A stretch of DNA of 61,590 bases from Citrobacter sp. On2M (lineage in GTDB: Bacteria; Pseudomonadota; Gammaproteobacteria; Enterobacterales; Enterobacteriaceae), in contig NZ_WPCV01000010.1 in the NCBI RefSeq assembly GCF_018035235.1, positions 1 to 61,590 of the forward strand. Reading direction: 5' to 3'. The stretch's first letter is position 1. The number at the start of each line of letters is the position of its first letter. Position numbers and translations under genes: made by a program. Under the pieces are notes generated by a model. The model had not been told where the DNA came from and ran no database searches. It saw only the letters and a list, made by a program, of their open reading frames with translations. Below, one piece after another: positions 1-10,620 of this stretch.

Positions 1-95
1 CCCAAGGAGCAAGCTCCTCTGTGCTACCGTTCGACTTGCATGTGTTAGGCCTGCCGCCAGCGTTCAATCTGAGCCATGATCAAACTCTTCAATTT
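1..95 (-). rRNA. rrs: 16S ribosomal RNA, 5' end only
   Basis: Read on the minus strand, the end at position 95 begins AAATTGAAGAGTTTGATC and continues into the universal 27F primer region and the first variable stretch. This is the mature 5' end of bacterial 16S rRNA. The rest of the gene lies off the left edge of the window. In E. coli the rrnC operon sits next to yieP in the same arrangement, so this is probably the equivalent operon, transcribed away from oriC. Confidence 0.97.
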
Positions 96-225
96 AAGTT
101 TGATGCTCGTGAATTAAACTTCGTAATGAATTACGTATGTTCACTCAGAGACTTGGTATTCATTTTTCGTCTTGCGACGTTAAGAATCCGTATCTTCGAG
201 TACCCACACAGATTGTCTGATAAAT

Positions 226-237
226 TGTTAAAGAGCA
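226..237 (-). promoter_or_regulatory. rrn leader boxA antitermination site
   Basis: The minus strand reads TGCTCTTTAACA, the boxA core bound by NusB/NusE in rRNA antitermination. It lies about 130 nt upstream of the mature 16S end and downstream of promoter P2, as in E. coli rrn leaders. Confidence 0.85.
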
Positions 238-275
238 GTTGCGACGCGCTTTAGCGCTCTGTCGCGAGGTCCCGT

Positions 276-303
276 ATATTACGTTTTCCTCATTCAGAGT
301 CAA
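276..303 (-). promoter_or_regulatory. rrn promoter P2
   Basis: On the minus strand, TTGACT (298-303) and TAATAT (276-281) are separated by 16 bp, matching the P2 promoter of E. coli rrn operons. It lies about 120 bp downstream of P1. Confidence 0.85.
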
Positions 304-394
304 GCATTTATTTTTGCTTTTCTCTACGAAGTTCTCAGTGGAACCCCGCTGACCCGGCGGCTTGTAATCCGTTGTTCCGTGTCAGTGGAGGCGC

Positions 395-422
395 ATTATA
401 GGGAGTTATTTCAGGCTGACAA
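395..422 (-). promoter_or_regulatory. rrn promoter P1 with UP element upstream
   Basis: On the minus strand, TTGTCA (417-422) and TATAAT (395-400) have the 16-bp spacer typical of rrn P1. The bases just upstream (about 423-445) read AGAAAGTTATTTTAAATTTC on the minus strand, which closely matches the alpha-CTD UP element of E. coli rrnB P1. Fis sites would be expected in 450-560 but I did not place them. Confidence 0.88.
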
Positions 423-574
423 GGGGAAATTTAAAATAACTTTCTGAACGCATATTTTTTCACCAAAACCACCATTAACATGCCATAAAATAAGCAAATT
501 GCCGTTTTTGCAGCCGCAATCACAGTTCCTGGTGGCATACTAATGAATAAGAAAAAGAGTAAGGAAGAACATTC

Positions 575-1279
575 ATGCCGTTAAATGCCCAACAGCTAGC
601 CGCACAGAAAAACCTGTCTTACGTTTTGGCCGAAAAGCTGGCTCAGCGAATACTAAAAGGTGAATATGCACCAGGCGCGATACTGCCTGGTGAAATAGAG
701 CTGGGCGATCAGTTTGGCGTAAGTCGTACCGCAGTAAGAGAAGCGGTAAAAACGTTAACGGCAAAGGGTATGGTATTACCGCGCCCGCGTATTGGTACAC
801 GCGTTATGCCGCAGGCAAACTGGAACTTCCTCGACCAGGAACTGCTCACCTGGTGGATGACGGAAGATAACTTCCCACAGGTCATTAAACATTTTCTGGT
901 AATGCGTATCAGCCTGGAGCCTCAGGCATGTTTACTGGCGGCAACTATCGGCACGGCAGAACAGAAAGCGCATCTCAACACGCTGATGGAAGAGATGGTT
1001 GAGCTGAAAAGAAACTTCAGACGTGAGCGCTGGATTGAGGTTGATATCGCCTGGCATGAACACATCTATGAAATGAGTGCTAATCCGTTCCTTATCTCCT
1101 TTGCATCACTGTTCCATTCTGTTTACCAAACCTACTTTACTTCTATTACATATAACGATGTGGTTAAGCTGGATTTGCACCAGGCCATTGTCGATGCGAT
1201 AGATGATAGCAATGGGGATCGCGCTTTCACTGCCTGTCAGGCATTGCTGATGGCACCGAACGTGCTACCGGATAAATAA
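575..1279 (+). CDS. yieP: FadR-subfamily GntR transcriptional regulator YieP
   Basis: This 234-residue protein has an N-terminal winged helix (about residues 16-77, recognition region with [12 protein letters not shown]) followed by an all-helical FCD ligand domain. Arg111, Asp157 and His161 lie at the positions where this family binds metal or ligand. Length and sequence match E. coli YieP, a GntR regulator next to the rrn operon. An AAGGAAG ribosome site lies about 7 bases before the ATG. hsrA starts one base after its stop codon, so the two are probably co-transcribed. The natural effector is not evident from the sequence. Confidence 0.93.
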   Translation: MPLNAQQLAAQKNLSYVLAEKLAQRILKGEYAPGAILPGEIELGDQFGVSRTAVREAVKTLTAKGMVLPRPRIGTRVMPQANWNFLDQELLTWWMTEDNFPQVIKHFLVMRISLEPQACLLAATIGTAEQKAHLNTLMEEMVELKRNFRRERWIEVDIAWHEHIYEMSANPFLISFASLFHSVYQTYFTSITYNDVVKLDLHQAIVDAIDDSNGDRAFTACQALLMAPNVLPDK

Positions 1280-1280
1280 T

Positions 1281-2708
1281 ATGTCAGAAAAGAAATCACG
1301 CAGTATGGCCGGACTACCGTGGATAGCTGCCATGGCCTTTTTTATGCAGGCATTAGACGCCACTATCCTAAATACTGCGTTACCCGCAATCGCACACAGC
1401 CTCAACCGTTCCCCACTTGCCATGCAATCGGCCATCATCAGTTATACCCTGACGGTGGCAATGCTGATCCCAGTGAGTGGCTGGTTGGCAGACAGGTTCG
1501 GCACCCGGCGCGTCTTTATGATAGCAGTTAGCCTGTTTACGCTGGGATCGTTGGCCTGCGCGCTGTCCAGCTCCCTAAGCGAACTGGTGATTTTTCGCGT
1601 TATTCAGGGTATCGGCGGTGCCATGATGATGCCGGTTGCCCGTCTGGCATTATTGCGCGCTTACCCTCGCAGTGAACTACTTCCTGTACTTAACTTCGTA
1701 ACCATGCCAGGACTTGTGGGGCCGATTTTAGGCCCGGTTTTAGGCGGGGTTTTGGTCACGTGGGCCAGTTGGCACTGGATCTTCCTGATTAATATTCCAA
1801 TTGGCGTTGCCGGTATCTTCTATGCACGCAAATATATGCCGAACTTCACCACACCACGCCGTGGCTTTGATATGACCGGTTTTTTTCTGTTTGGTTTGAG
1901 CCTGGTGCTGTTTTCCAGTGGAGTTGAGCTGTTCGGTGAGAAGCTGGTCGCAACCTGGATAGCGCTCAGCATTATTCTTGCCAGCGTTTTGTTACTACTC
2001 GCCTACATTCGACACGCACGCCGTCATCCAACGCCGCTGATATCGCTACCTATTTTTAAGACCCGAACCTTTTCCGTCGGGATCGCCGGAAACCTTGCCA
2101 CACGTCTGGGTACAGGGTGCGTACCGTTCTTAATGCCGCTGATGTTGCAGGTAGGCTTTGGATATCCGGCGCTGATAGCCGGTTGCATGATGGCGCCAAC
2201 AGCGCTGGGTTCAATACTGGCGAAATCGATGGTGACTCAAGTGCTGCGCCGACTCGGTTACAGGACAACATTGGTGGGTGTTACAGTATTTATTGGTCTG
2301 ATGATTGCGCAGTTCGCATTGCAATCTCCCGCCATGCCGGTCTGGATGCTAATTCTGCCGTTGTTCATTTTAGGTATGGCGATGTCCACTCAGTTTACCT
2401 CAATGAATACCATCACTCTGGCGGATCTGACCGATGAAAACGCCAGCAGCGGCAACAGCGTGCTGGCCGTTACGCAGCAGTTATCAATCAGTTTAGGGGT
2501 CGCCATCAGCGCCGCCGTTCTGCGTATCTATGAAGGTATGGAAGGAACGAATACGGTAGAGCAGTTCCACTACACCTTTATGACGATGGGCGCTATCACA
2601 GTAGTGTCCGCGCTGATGTTCATGCTGCTAAAAGCCAAAGATGGACGTAACCTGATTAAAGAGCGACATAAGCCTAAACCGACCCCCGCTCCATCAAAAC
2701 AGGAGTAA
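1281..2708 (+). CDS. hsrA: MFS transporter HsrA (DHA2 type, 14 TM)
   Basis: This 475-residue major facilitator protein shows the DHA2-type opening (the loop after TM2 reads [13 protein letters not shown], the MFS motif A) and motif C in TM5 ([13 protein letters not shown]). About 14 hydrophobic segments are expected for this branch of drug:H+ antiporters. E. coli HsrA (YieO) is the clear orthologue by position and sequence; overexpression phenotypes are known there but no firm substrate. The ATG follows the yieP stop by one base. The gene ends inside the convergent rbsR coding region, with 35 bp of overlap. Confidence 0.92.
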   Translation: MSEKKSRSMAGLPWIAAMAFFMQALDATILNTALPAIAHSLNRSPLAMQSAIISYTLTVAMLIPVSGWLADRFGTRRVFMIAVSLFTLGSLACALSSSLSELVIFRVIQGIGGAMMMPVARLALLRAYPRSELLPVLNFVTMPGLVGPILGPVLGGVLVTWASWHWIFLINIPIGVAGIFYARKYMPNFTTPRRGFDMTGFFLFGLSLVLFSSGVELFGEKLVATWIALSIILASVLLLLAYIRHARRHPTPLISLPIFKTRTFSVGIAGNLATRLGTGCVPFLMPLMLQVGFGYPALIAGCMMAPTALGSILAKSMVTQVLRRLGYRTTLVGVTVFIGLMIAQFALQSPAMPVWMLILPLFILGMAMSTQFTSMNTITLADLTDENASSGNSVLAVTQQLSISLGVAISAAVLRIYEGMEGTNTVEQFHYTFMTMGAITVVSALMFMLLKAKDGRNLIKERHKPKPTPAPSKQE

Positions 2709-3666
2709 GCTGCAAGCGCTGTTGCTGCAATGCGGGCTGCGCCATTCGATGAATTAATACATCGATGGCCAGTTCGCCCAATTCATCTTTTGGTTGATGG
2801 ATAGTCGTCAGCGGCGGCGTCATATAGCGCGCCAGCTCAATATCATCATATCCCACCACCGCCATATCCTGCGGAATGCGTAATCCTGACTGGTACAGAG
2901 CCTGATACGCGCCGACCGCCATGGCATCATTGCCGGTAAAAACGGCCTGCGGTCGCAGTTTATGCGACAGCAACGTCTGCATAGCCTCAAAGCCGCCGCC
3001 GAACTCAAAGTCACCGGTAATCTCGTAACCTTCAGGAACAAGCAAACCCGCCCGCTTCATTGCTTCACGATATCCTTCCAGACGTAAACGCGCCGGGGTT
3101 TTATCCAGCGGCCCGGTGATGCAGGCAATGCGCGTAAACCCTTTTTCAATCAGATGTTGAGTGGCTAAATCTCCGCCCAACAAGGAATTATCCTGAATCA
3201 GATCGCTTTCACCATCAAAAGGCGACCAGTCCATCATGACGGTCGGTATAGAAGGATAGCGTTGCATTATCTCCCTGGAAGGTTGATGTGTTTCCGTGCA
3301 GAGCAACAGCAAGCCGTCCACCCGTTTTTGCATCAACGTTTCCAGATTACGGTTCATGCGCTGTTCATCACCTTCGGTATTACACAGCACCAGGCTATAA
3401 CCGCGTTCAAAACAGCTACGTTCAACGCCGCGTACGAGTTCGGAATAGAAGGGATTGGTACTGGCAGTAATTAACATGCCAATAGTGCGGGTCTGGTTTA
3501 ACTTGAGACTACGCGCCAGTGCAGAGGGCGCGTAGTTAAGTTCTTTAATCGCCGCTTCAACTTTGTCAGTAACAGGCTCACTGACAAAGCGATCTTTATT
3601 AATGACGTGAGAAACCGTCGATGTGGAAACTCCCGCCAGGCGGGCGACGTCCTTCATTGTAGCCAA
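2674..3666 (-). CDS. rbsR: Ribose operon repressor RbsR (LacI family)
   Basis: This 330-residue LacI/GalR repressor has an N-terminal helix-turn-helix ([20 protein letters not shown] region) followed by a hinge and a periplasmic-binding-protein-like ribose domain. It closely matches E. coli RbsR. The chosen start is a TTG (3664-3666), giving the E. coli-like N terminus MATMKDV; an in-frame ATG at 3655-3657 would shorten it by three residues. It is the last gene of the rbs operon, 3 bp after rbsK. The palindromes near 8581 and 8661 are its likely operators. Confidence 0.95.
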   Translation of the reverse strand: MATMKDVARLAGVSTSTVSHVINKDRFVSEPVTDKVEAAIKELNYAPSALARSLKLNQTRTIGMLITASTNPFYSELVRGVERSCFERGYSLVLCNTEGDEQRMNRNLETLMQKRVDGLLLLCTETHQPSREIMQRYPSIPTVMMDWSPFDGESDLIQDNSLLGGDLATQHLIEKGFTRIACITGPLDKTPARLRLEGYREAMKRAGLLVPEGYEITGDFEFGGGFEAMQTLLSHKLRPQAVFTGNDAMAVGAYQALYQSGLRIPQDMAVVGYDDIELARYMTPPLTTIHQPKDELGELAIDVLIHRMAQPALQQQRLQLTPVLMERGSV

Positions 3667-3669
3667 GCG

Positions 3670-4599
3670 TTACCTCTGCTGACTTAAAAACGCTTCTATT
3701 TCTTCGCGCCATGGAACGGAAGGCTGAGCGCCTTTACGGGTGACCGCAATCGCCGCAGCCGCATGCGCAAAACGGATCGCTTCAGGCAGCGGAGTCTCTT
3801 CCAGTAACGCTGTAATTAACGCGCCGTTAAAGGTATCCCCGGCGGCGATGGTATCCACAGCATCAACTTTAAAACCCGGTACTCGCTGACCTTCACCGTT
3901 TACGCTGGCCCACACACCGCGACTCCCTAAGGTAATCAATACAGTATGGATCCCCTTCGCGTGCAATGCCTGCGCCGCTTTGGCCGCATCTTTATCATTT
4001 TCAACCCGGATCCCCGTCAGCTTTTCAGCCTCGGTTTCATTCGGGGTAATAATATCCACCAGCGCCAGCAGCTCGTCAGAAAGTTCACGTGCCGGAGCTG
4101 GGTTAAGGGCGACCAGAGTCTTATTCTGATGGGCAATCTTTGCCGCAGCCAGTACGCTTTCGATCGGCGACTCTAACTGCATCAGCAAAGCGGACGCCTG
4201 CGCAATACGCTCATGCTGCGCTTCCACCAGTGCGGGCGAAAGTGCTGCGTTCGCACCAGCATGAATGCCAATGACATTCTCGCCTTCACCATTCACAAAA
4301 ATCAACGCCACACCGGTCGATTCCCCCGAAATTACGCTAATCGGAGCAATATCGATATTATCTTTGGCTAACTGTTTACGAACACTTTCGCCAATATCAT
4401 CATCGCCCGTACAGGCAATAAATGCGATATTCGCGCCACTCCGACCCGCAGCAACAGCCTGATTCGCGCCTTTACCGCCAAATGCCACCTGATAATGGCT
4501 ACCGGTTACGGTTTCACCCGGTGTTGGGAAAGAGTTAAGGTTGAGGATGTGATCGGCATTGATACTGCCAAGAACAACGAGGTTGCCTGCGGTTTTCAT
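3670..4599 (-). CDS. rbsK: Ribokinase
   Basis: Phosphorylates D-ribose to ribose 5-phosphate with ATP in the cytoplasm. The 309-residue PfkB-family protein shows the N-terminal signature GGKGANQAVAAG (residues 41-52) and the C-terminal AAGDTFNG motif with the catalytic base Asp255, the same position as in E. coli RbsK. It follows rbsB after a 141-bp gap that contains two hairpins, and precedes rbsR by 3 bp, so sugar uptake, phosphorylation and repression are encoded together. Confidence 0.97.
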   Translation of the reverse strand: MKTAGNLVVLGSINADHILNLNSFPTPGETVTGSHYQVAFGGKGANQAVAAGRSGANIAFIACTGDDDIGESVRKQLAKDNIDIAPISVISGESTGVALIFVNGEGENVIGIHAGANAALSPALVEAQHERIAQASALLMQLESPIESVLAAAKIAHQNKTLVALNPAPARELSDELLALVDIITPNETEAEKLTGIRVENDKDAAKAAQALHAKGIHTVLITLGSRGVWASVNGEGQRVPGFKVDAVDTIAAGDTFNGALITALLEETPLPEAIRFAHAAAAIAVTRKGAQPSVPWREEIEAFLSQQR

Positions 4600-4740
4600 A
4601 TTTGGTGTTCCAAGTCAAAGTGCGCCACCGGGTTAGGGTGGCGCGTGCCCTGCTTTTCTTTTTACGCTTTCATCCTCAGAACAAGATCCATGGATGGCGT
4701 ATTTATGTCTCCATCAGGTCGCGAGCGACCTGAATCGGTA
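4600..4740 (-). ncRNA. rbsB 3' UTR with two stem-loops (RbsZ-like region)
   Basis: The rbsB-rbsK gap carries a 9-bp stem directly after the rbsB stop (4714-4722 pairing with 4725-4733) and an 8-bp stem, GCGCCACC with GGTGGCGC (4622-4629 and 4637-4644). Neither is followed by a clear U tract. In E. coli this rbsB 3' UTR gives rise to the sRNA RbsZ, and strong stems here also protect the rbsB message. That an sRNA is made in this organism is inferred by position only. Confidence 0.45.
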
Positions 4741-5631
4741 TTACTGCTTGATGACCAGCTTCAGGTCAACCGGATATTTAGCCTGAACCTTCTCGCCTTT
4801 CAGGACTTTATCCGCAGTCTCAACGCCTTTCGCGCCGATTTGATCCGGCAGCTGAGCAATGGTCGCAGCCAGTTTGCCATCATTTACTGCTTTTTCGCCA
4901 TCTGGAGTGCCGTCAAATCCAACCACCATCACATCAGATTTACCCGCCGTTTGCAGCGCGCGCAACGCACCCAGCGCCATTTCATCGTTCTGAGCAAATA
5001 CGGCCTGCACGTCTGGATGCGCGGTCAGCAGGTTCTGCATGACGTTCAGACCTTTAGTACGGTCGAAGTCTGCCGGCTGGCTGGCCAGGACGTTAAACTT
5101 GTGCGCCGCAACGGCCTGCTGGAAACCTTCGCCACGCTCACGCGCCGCAGAAGTACCGGCAATACCCTGTAGTTCGATAACTTTCGCGCCTTCACCTGCT
5201 TTCTTCGCGATGTAATCACCCGCAATTTTGCCGCCCAGCACGTTATCAGATGCAATATGGCTTACCACTTCGCCTTTAGACGCTACGCGGTCAAGGGTGA
5301 TAACCGGAATTTTCGCCTGGTTAGCCATCTTCACGGCGTTACCCACTGCATCGGAGTCAGTCGGGTTGATCAGCAGAATTTTGGTCCCGCGAACCGTTAA
5401 ATCCTGAACGTTAGCCAGCTCTTTCGCCGGGTTGTTTTGCGAGTCCAGAATCACCAGGTTGTAGCCCAGCTTATCTGCCTCTTTTTGCGCCCCATCCTTC
5501 AGAGAGACAAAGAACGGGTTGTTGAGGGTGGAGACCACCAGCGCAATGGTATCTTTCGCCATCGCATTCGCGCTCACGGTGGCGCTCAGCGCAACAGCAG
5601 AAACCAGGGTAGCCAGTTTTTTCATGTTCAT
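4741..5631 (-). CDS. rbsB: Periplasmic ribose-binding protein
   Basis: This 296-residue type I periplasmic binding protein captures ribose for RbsAC and presents it to the Trg chemoreceptor. A Sec signal peptide covers residues 1-25 (positive MNMKK start, hydrophobic core, cleavage after ANAMA). The mature part begins [16 protein letters not shown], as in E. coli RbsB. An alternative start at Met3 is possible. It lies between rbsC and rbsK, and the hairpins after it probably raise its expression relative to the membrane components. Confidence 0.97.
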   Translation of the reverse strand: MNMKKLATLVSAVALSATVSANAMAKDTIALVVSTLNNPFFVSLKDGAQKEADKLGYNLVILDSQNNPAKELANVQDLTVRGTKILLINPTDSDAVGNAVKMANQAKIPVITLDRVASKGEVVSHIASDNVLGGKIAGDYIAKKAGEGAKVIELQGIAGTSAARERGEGFQQAVAAHKFNVLASQPADFDRTKGLNVMQNLLTAHPDVQAVFAQNDEMALGALRALQTAGKSDVMVVGFDGTPDGEKAVNDGKLAATIAQLPDQIGAKGVETADKVLKGEKVQAKYPVDLKLVIKQ

Positions 5632-5655
5632 ATTTAAGATGTCCTGTAATCGTTG

Positions 5656-6621
5656 TTACTGCTTTTTGTTGTCTACCAGTACCGCCAGCAAAATCACCAC
5701 CGCTTTGACGATCATCTGGTAATAGGAGGATACACCTAACAAATTCAAACCATTATTGAGGAAACCAAGAATCAATGCGCCGATCAGCGTCCCAACAATT
5801 CGTCCTTTACCACCCGCGAGGCTGGTACCGCCTAATACCACCGCAGCGATAGCATCCAGCTCATAGCCTGTACCTGCCGTCGGTTGCGCAGAGGAGAGGC
5901 GCGCGACTTCAATGATACCCGCCAGCGATGCCAGCAGACCGCACAGTGAGTAAACGATAATTTTGATTTTACTGACGCTGATTCCGGACAGACGCGTTGC
6001 CGCTTCGTTACCACCCAGTGCATAGATATAACGACCCAGACGCGTGTGGTGCAACATGTACCACGCTGCGAGGAAGACAATCCCCATGATCCACACTGGC
6101 GTAGGAACGCCTAATGGACGCCCAATCCCGAACCAACCAAACAGATCGGCATTATCAGTAAACCCGGTGTTTACCGGGCTGCCGTTGGTGTAAACCATGG
6201 TCACACCGCGCAGCAGCAGCATCATCACCAGAGTCGCAATAAAGGCCTGCACGCGGCCTTTCGCGACAATCACCCCGGTTACCGCGCCAATGGCAGCGCC
6301 AAGCGCCAGAGCCGCAGCAACAGCCACCAGCGCATTGACTTCAATCCCTACAATCGAAGCCGCAACCGCACCGGTCAGCGCCAGCAAGGAACCGACGGAC
6401 AGATCGATACCCGACGTCAGGATAACCAACGTCATCCCGACGGCCATAATGGCATTCACCGACGTTTGCTGGAGAATGTTGAACAGGTTATTAACGGTAA
6501 AAAAGTTAGGGCTCATGGTGGAAACAATCGCGATCAGCACTAACAGAGCGATGAGCGACTTTTGCTCCAGAAGCCATGCTTTAGTGAAATAACGGCGACC
6601 AGAAACAGCCTGGGTAGTCAT
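5656..6621 (-). CDS. rbsC: Ribose ABC transporter permease
   Basis: This 321-residue inner-membrane permease of the BPD_transp_2 family has about eight to ten hydrophobic segments. It contains the family stretch GTSLAGGKGRIVGTLIGA near the C-terminal cytoplasmic coupling loop. It forms the membrane channel with RbsA and receives ribose from RbsB. It starts 5 bp after rbsA and ends 24 bp before rbsB. Sequence is nearly identical to E. coli RbsC. Confidence 0.96.
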   Translation of the reverse strand: MTTQAVSGRRYFTKAWLLEQKSLIALLVLIAIVSTMSPNFFTVNNLFNILQQTSVNAIMAVGMTLVILTSGIDLSVGSLLALTGAVAASIVGIEVNALVAVAAALALGAAIGAVTGVIVAKGRVQAFIATLVMMLLLRGVTMVYTNGSPVNTGFTDNADLFGWFGIGRPLGVPTPVWIMGIVFLAAWYMLHHTRLGRYIYALGGNEAATRLSGISVSKIKIIVYSLCGLLASLAGIIEVARLSSAQPTAGTGYELDAIAAVVLGGTSLAGGKGRIVGTLIGALILGFLNNGLNLLGVSSYYQMIVKAVVILLAVLVDNKKQ

Positions 6622-6626
6622 CTTTT

Positions 6627-8132
6627 TTACTCCTGATTCACGCGATTAAGCTTGCCCACAGCGGCAGCCATTAATACTTCCTGAGTGGCCTGCTCGCGAG
6701 TGAATTCACCGCCGAGATGCCCTTCATGCATAACGATAATTCGATCGCTCATGCCCAATACTTCTGGCATCTCAGAAGAGACCAGAATGATACTCAACCC
6801 ATCAGCCTTAAACTGGTTGATAAGCTGATAGATTTCTTTTTTCGCCCCAACGTCGACGCCGCGCGTCGGCTCATCGAGGATCAGAACTTTTGGACGGGTC
6901 ATCAGACCGCGTGCAATCGCTACTTTCTGCTGGTTACCGCCGGAGAGCAGGCCGATAGCCTGTTCCATCGATGGCGTTTTAACATTGAACAGGCGAATAA
7001 AATCCCCTACAGCCTGCTGCTCGTCTTTATGTTTAAGGCTTCCACCTGCGCGACTAAAATAACGCAGTGCGGTCAGTGACATGTTCTCTTTCACCGACAT
7101 GCCGAGCACTAAACCATCGCGTTTACGGTCTTCAGAAATATAGACGATGCCGTTAGCCAGTCCATCCTGCGGCGAACGGGTGACAACTTCATGGCCATCA
7201 AGGGTGACGTAGCCGCTGGTACGCGGCAATGCGCCGAACAACACCTTCATCAGCTCGGTACGCCCAGCCCCCATCAGCCCCGATACGCCAAGGATCTCAC
7301 CTTTACGCAGCGTGAATGACACATCATTTACGCCAGGACCGCACAGATTATCGACCTTCAGGCGAATATCACCCGGCGCTTTTTCCAGACGCGGGTACTG
7401 ATCTTCCAACTTACGTCCCACCATCATTTCAATCAACGAGTCTTCGGTAAGCGATGCGACTTCACGCTCGGCAATAAACTGCCCGTCGCGGAAGACGGTT
7501 ACGTCGTCGCAAATCTCGAAGATCTCTTTCATGCGGTGAGAAATATAGACAATGCCGCGTCCCTGGGATTTCAGTTCGCGAATGACGCGGAACAGGGATT
7601 CGGTTTCAGTATCGGTGAGGGCATCCGTCGGTTCATCCATAATGATGACCTTCGATTCAAAGCTCAGCACTTTAGCAATTTCGACCATCTGCTGATCGCC
7701 AATCGACAGCTCACCGACCAGTCTGTCGCTTTTAAAGCGCAGATTCAGTTTGGCGAGCAGCAGATCGGCTTCGGCGTACATCTTCTTCCAGTCTATTTTG
7801 CCAAAGCGATTCACAAACTCGCGACCGAGAAAAATATTCTCGGCGATAGTGAGTTGCGGGATCAGGTTCAGCTCCTGGTGGATAATACCGATTCCGGCTT
7901 CCTGGGAAGATTTTGGGCCGTTAAAAGTGGTCTCTTTCCCCAGCCACAATAAGGAACCGGCATCACGGGTATAGATTCCGGTCAGCACCTTCATCATGGT
8001 GGATTTGCCCGCGCCGTTTTCGCCCACCAGCGCCATTACGCGGCCTGGATAGACATTCAGCGCGGCGCCGGATAGCGCTTTTACGCCCGGGAACGCTTTA
8101 TCGATCCCTTTGAGTTGCAGTAATGCGTTCAT
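6627..8132 (-). CDS. rbsA: Ribose ABC transporter ATP-binding protein
   Basis: A 501-residue protein with two fused ABC domains. The first has Walker [10 protein letters not shown] and signature LSIGDQQ; the second has the degenerate Walker [10 protein letters not shown] and signature [14 protein letters not shown]. That asymmetry is normal for sugar importers such as RbsA, MglA and AraG. I chose the ATG at 8130-8132, preceded by a GAGG site, because it gives the E. coli length; the open frame runs 15 codons further upstream into rbsD. Confidence 0.96.
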   Translation of the reverse strand: MNALLQLKGIDKAFPGVKALSGAALNVYPGRVMALVGENGAGKSTMMKVLTGIYTRDAGSLLWLGKETTFNGPKSSQEAGIGIIHQELNLIPQLTIAENIFLGREFVNRFGKIDWKKMYAEADLLLAKLNLRFKSDRLVGELSIGDQQMVEIAKVLSFESKVIIMDEPTDALTDTETESLFRVIRELKSQGRGIVYISHRMKEIFEICDDVTVFRDGQFIAEREVASLTEDSLIEMMVGRKLEDQYPRLEKAPGDIRLKVDNLCGPGVNDVSFTLRKGEILGVSGLMGAGRTELMKVLFGALPRTSGYVTLDGHEVVTRSPQDGLANGIVYISEDRKRDGLVLGMSVKENMSLTALRYFSRAGGSLKHKDEQQAVGDFIRLFNVKTPSMEQAIGLLSGGNQQKVAIARGLMTRPKVLILDEPTRGVDVGAKKEIYQLINQFKADGLSIILVSSEMPEVLGMSDRIIVMHEGHLGGEFTREQATQEVLMAAAVGKLNRVNQE

Positions 8133-8139
8133 GATGGCC

Positions 8140-8559
8140 TCAGAACGTGACGCCAGCACAGAGAATGATATTCGCATACGGAGAACATTCTCCGCTGCGA
8201 ATTACCGCCTGACTGTCTGCGGTTTGTTTTTTGAATTGTTCATGCGTGGTGTAACGAATTTCTATGGTGTTTCCCTGGTGTTGTTGCAGTTGCTCAATGT
8301 GACTGAGCAACGTTTCGTGGAGTTGCGGATTATGTTGTTTAATTTCCGACGCGAGAATGGCCGCCTCGACCTGCATTTCACGAGTAACCACATCCAATAC
8401 CTGCATAAAAGAAGGTACGCCCTGAGTTAATGCCATATCAATACGCGTTGTGTTGTTAGGGATGGGTAAACCTGCATCACACACCACCAGCGTATCGGTA
8501 TGCCCCAGACGAGAGATCACCGATGAAATTTCAGAGTTGAGTACCGTGCCTTTCTTCAT
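8140..8559 (-). CDS. rbsD: D-ribose pyranase
   Basis: Interconverts beta-pyranose and beta-furanose forms of ribose, supplying the furanose that ribokinase needs. The 139-residue protein carries the catalytic His20 in [17 protein letters not shown] and matches E. coli RbsD over its full length. It is the first gene of the operon, directly downstream of the RbsR operator, with its stop 7 bp before the rbsA ATG. Confidence 0.96.
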   Translation of the reverse strand: MKKGTVLNSEISSVISRLGHTDTLVVCDAGLPIPNNTTRIDMALTQGVPSFMQVLDVVTREMQVEAAILASEIKQHNPQLHETLLSHIEQLQQHQGNTIEIRYTTHEQFKKQTADSQAVIRSGECSPYANIILCAGVTF

Positions 8560-8573
8560 TTTCTTTCCCCACT

Positions 8574-8602
8574 AGCGAAACGTTTCGCTGAAAATAAGTG
8601 TA
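8574..8602 (-). promoter_or_regulatory. rbs promoter -10 and proximal RbsR operator
   Basis: AGCGAAACGTTTCGCT (8574-8589) is a perfect 16-bp palindrome of the LacI/GalR class and equals the known E. coli rbs operator core. On the minus strand it immediately follows a -10-like TACACT (8597-8602), so bound repressor would cover the transcription start. The -35 is weak, which fits an activator-dependent promoter. Confidence 0.8.
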
Positions 8603-8655
8603 GTTCGAAGAGTGGACAGAAAACCACCGCGACGTTACGAAAATGTGATCACCAT

Positions 8656-8667
8656 CGAAACGTTTCG
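8656..8667. promoter_or_regulatory. Distal RbsR-type operator
   Basis: CGAAACGTTTCG is a perfect 12-bp palindrome identical to the core of the proximal rbs operator. Its centre lies exactly 80 bp upstream. A TGTGATCAC half-CRP-like sequence sits next to it (8644-8652), but I could not build a full CRP site. Confidence 0.6.
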
Positions 8668-8702
8668 CAAGGATTATCATTCGATGAAATGAAAACTGGG
8701 AG

Positions 8703-8742
8703 GAACAAAACAAAACGCCCCCTTTCGCGATGAAAGAGGGCG
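8703..8742 (-). terminator. Intrinsic terminator after kup
   Basis: On the minus strand, a GC-rich stem (GACGCCCTCTTTC pairing with GAAAGGGGGCG, with one mismatch) is followed by TTTTGTTTTG. It lies 10 bp after the kup stop codon and separates kup from the rbs promoter region. Confidence 0.85.
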
Positions 8743-8751
8743 TCCATGAGA

Positions 8752-10620
8752 TTAAATCTCGACCTGCGTACCGAGCTCGATAACCCGGTTTGGTGGGATT
8801 TCAAACTGGTCTGGCGCACGCAGCGCATTGCGCTGCAACAGCAGATACAACTTGCCGCGCAGGCGCAAATACCATGGTCGCTTACCAACAATCAACGACT
8901 CGTGCGACATGAAGAAGGAGGTTTCCATCATCCGACAACTTAAGCCTTCCAGACCACAGCGATGGAACACTTCCTCGACGTTCGGCGTTTCACGCCAACC
9001 GTAGCTGGCCACTACGCGCCAGAAGGTTGGCGATAACTGCTCAATCTGCACCCTACGCACGTTGTGTACATAGGGTGCATCTTCAGTACGCAGCGTCAGC
9101 AGAATCACGCGTTCGTGCAACACCTTGTTATGCTTTAGGTTATGCAAAAGCGCAAACGGGATGACGTTCAACGCACGGGACATATATACCGCCGTTCCCG
9201 GCACGCGTACTGGTGGGGATTTCTCCAGCGAGGCAATCATCGCCTCCAGAGAGTTGCCGTGCTCATGCATGCGACGCAGCAGACGGAAACGCTCGCTTTT
9301 CCAGGTGGTCATAATGGTGAACATCACCAGACCCAGCGTCAGAGGCAGCCAACCGCCGGAAATCAGTTTATCGAGGTTCGCGGAGAACAGCGGAACATCG
9401 ACGCATAAGAACGCTACCAGGATCAGGAAGACAAAGTATTTATTCCAGTGCCAGTTTTTACGCGCCACGGTGGTAGACAGAATAGACGTCAGTACCATCG
9501 TCCCCGTTACCGCAATCCCGTACGCCGCGGCCAGATTACTGGAGTGTTCAAAGCTCACAATCACGATAACCACCGCAAAATAGAGCATCCAGTTAACGAA
9601 AGGAATGTAGATCTGGCCCGACTCCATTTCCGAGGTATGGATAATACGCATTGGCGATAAATATCCCAGACGTACGGCCTGACGCGTCAGCGAGAAGACG
9701 CCGGAGATAACCGCCTGCGAAGCGATTACCGTCGCCAGCGCGGCGAGAATCAGTAGCGGGATCAACGCCCACTCCGGCGCCAACAGGAAGAACGGGTTTT
9801 TGATCGCCTCAGGATGCTTTAACAGTAACGCCCCCTGACCAAAATAGTTCAGTACCAGCGAAGGCAACACCACAGAGAACCAGGCCAGACGAATCGGCAA
9901 CTTACCGAAGTGGCCCATATCCGCATACAGCGCTTCAACACCGGTAATCGACAACACCACGGCCCCCAGCGCAATAAAGGACAATGTTTTGAATTCGAGA
10001 AAGAAATGCACCGCCCAATACGGATTTAGCGCCTGTAGTACTTCCGGATTGCCAATAATACTTCGCACGCCTAATACCGCCAGTGTCAGGAACCACAGCA
10101 ACATAATCGGCGCAAACAGCTTACCGACCATGCCGGTACCGTGTTTTTGAATCAAAAACAGCAGGGTCAGTACGATTATCGAGAGCGGAACAATCCAGGT
10201 ATCCAGTTGCGGGGCAATGATCTCCAGGCCTTCAATCGCCGACATCACCGAAATGGCAGGCGTTATCACCACTTCTCCATAAAAGAAGCTGCCGCCAATC
10301 AACCCCATAATCACCAGCATGGAGGTGGTTCGCGCCGAGGTATTGCGCCCGGCTAATGACATCAGCGTCAGGATCCCACCTTCTCCGGCGTTATCAGCGC
10401 GCATGACAAACGTCAGGTATTTAATAGAGACAACAAAGATCAACAGCCAGAAAATCAGCGAGAGAAAGCCAAATACTGCATCACGTTCAACGCCAAAACC
10501 AAACTGGCCGGATAAACATTCACGAAGCGTATAAAGTGGGCTGGTACCAATATCACCGTAGACAACCCCAATGGCCGCAAGGGTAATCGCAGACAATGAT
10601 TGTTTATTATCAGTGCTCAT
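8752..10620 (-). CDS. kup: Low-affinity potassium transporter Kup
   Basis: This 622-residue protein of the KUP/HAK/KT family imports K+ together with protons, mainly at low pH. The N-terminal two thirds holds about 12 membrane segments, beginning [20 protein letters not shown], the family signature. The C-terminal third is a cytoplasmic domain. Length equals E. coli Kup. It is a single-gene unit with a terminator at 8703-8742, divergent from ravA across a 328-bp gap. Confidence 0.96.
   Translation of the reverse strand: MSTDNKQSLSAITLAAIGVVYGDIGTSPLYTLRECLSGQFGFGVERDAVFGFLSLIFWLLIFVVSIKYLTFVMRADNAGEGGILTLMSLAGRNTSARTTSMLVIMGLIGGSFFYGEVVITPAISVMSAIEGLEIIAPQLDTWIVPLSIIVLTLLFLIQKHGTGMVGKLFAPIMLLWFLTLAVLGVRSIIGNPEVLQALNPYWAVHFFLEFKTLSFIALGAVVLSITGVEALYADMGHFGKLPIRLAWFSVVLPSLVLNYFGQGALLLKHPEAIKNPFFLLAPEWALIPLLILAALATVIASQAVISGVFSLTRQAVRLGYLSPMRIIHTSEMESGQIYIPFVNWMLYFAVVIVIVSFEHSSNLAAAYGIAVTGTMVLTSILSTTVARKNWHWNKYFVFLILVAFLCVDVPLFSANLDKLISGGWLPLTLGLVMFTIMTTWKSERFRLLRRMHEHGNSLEAMIASLEKSPPVRVPGTAVYMSRALNVIPFALLHNLKHNKVLHERVILLTLRTEDAPYVHNVRRVQIEQLSPTFWRVVASYGWRETPNVEEVFHRCGLEGLSCRMMETSFFMSHESLIVGKRPWYLRLRGKLYLLLQRNALRAPDQFEIPPNRVIELGTQVEI

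Noticed and set aside
4495-5172. 225-residue frame antisense to rbsB and rbsK
   Set aside because: The complementary strand encodes clear RbsB and RbsK; the frame has no ribosome site and its composition mirrors them.
8641-8660. Full CRP site at the rbs promoter
   Set aside because: TGTGATCAC is present, but no second half occurs at the correct six-base spacing.
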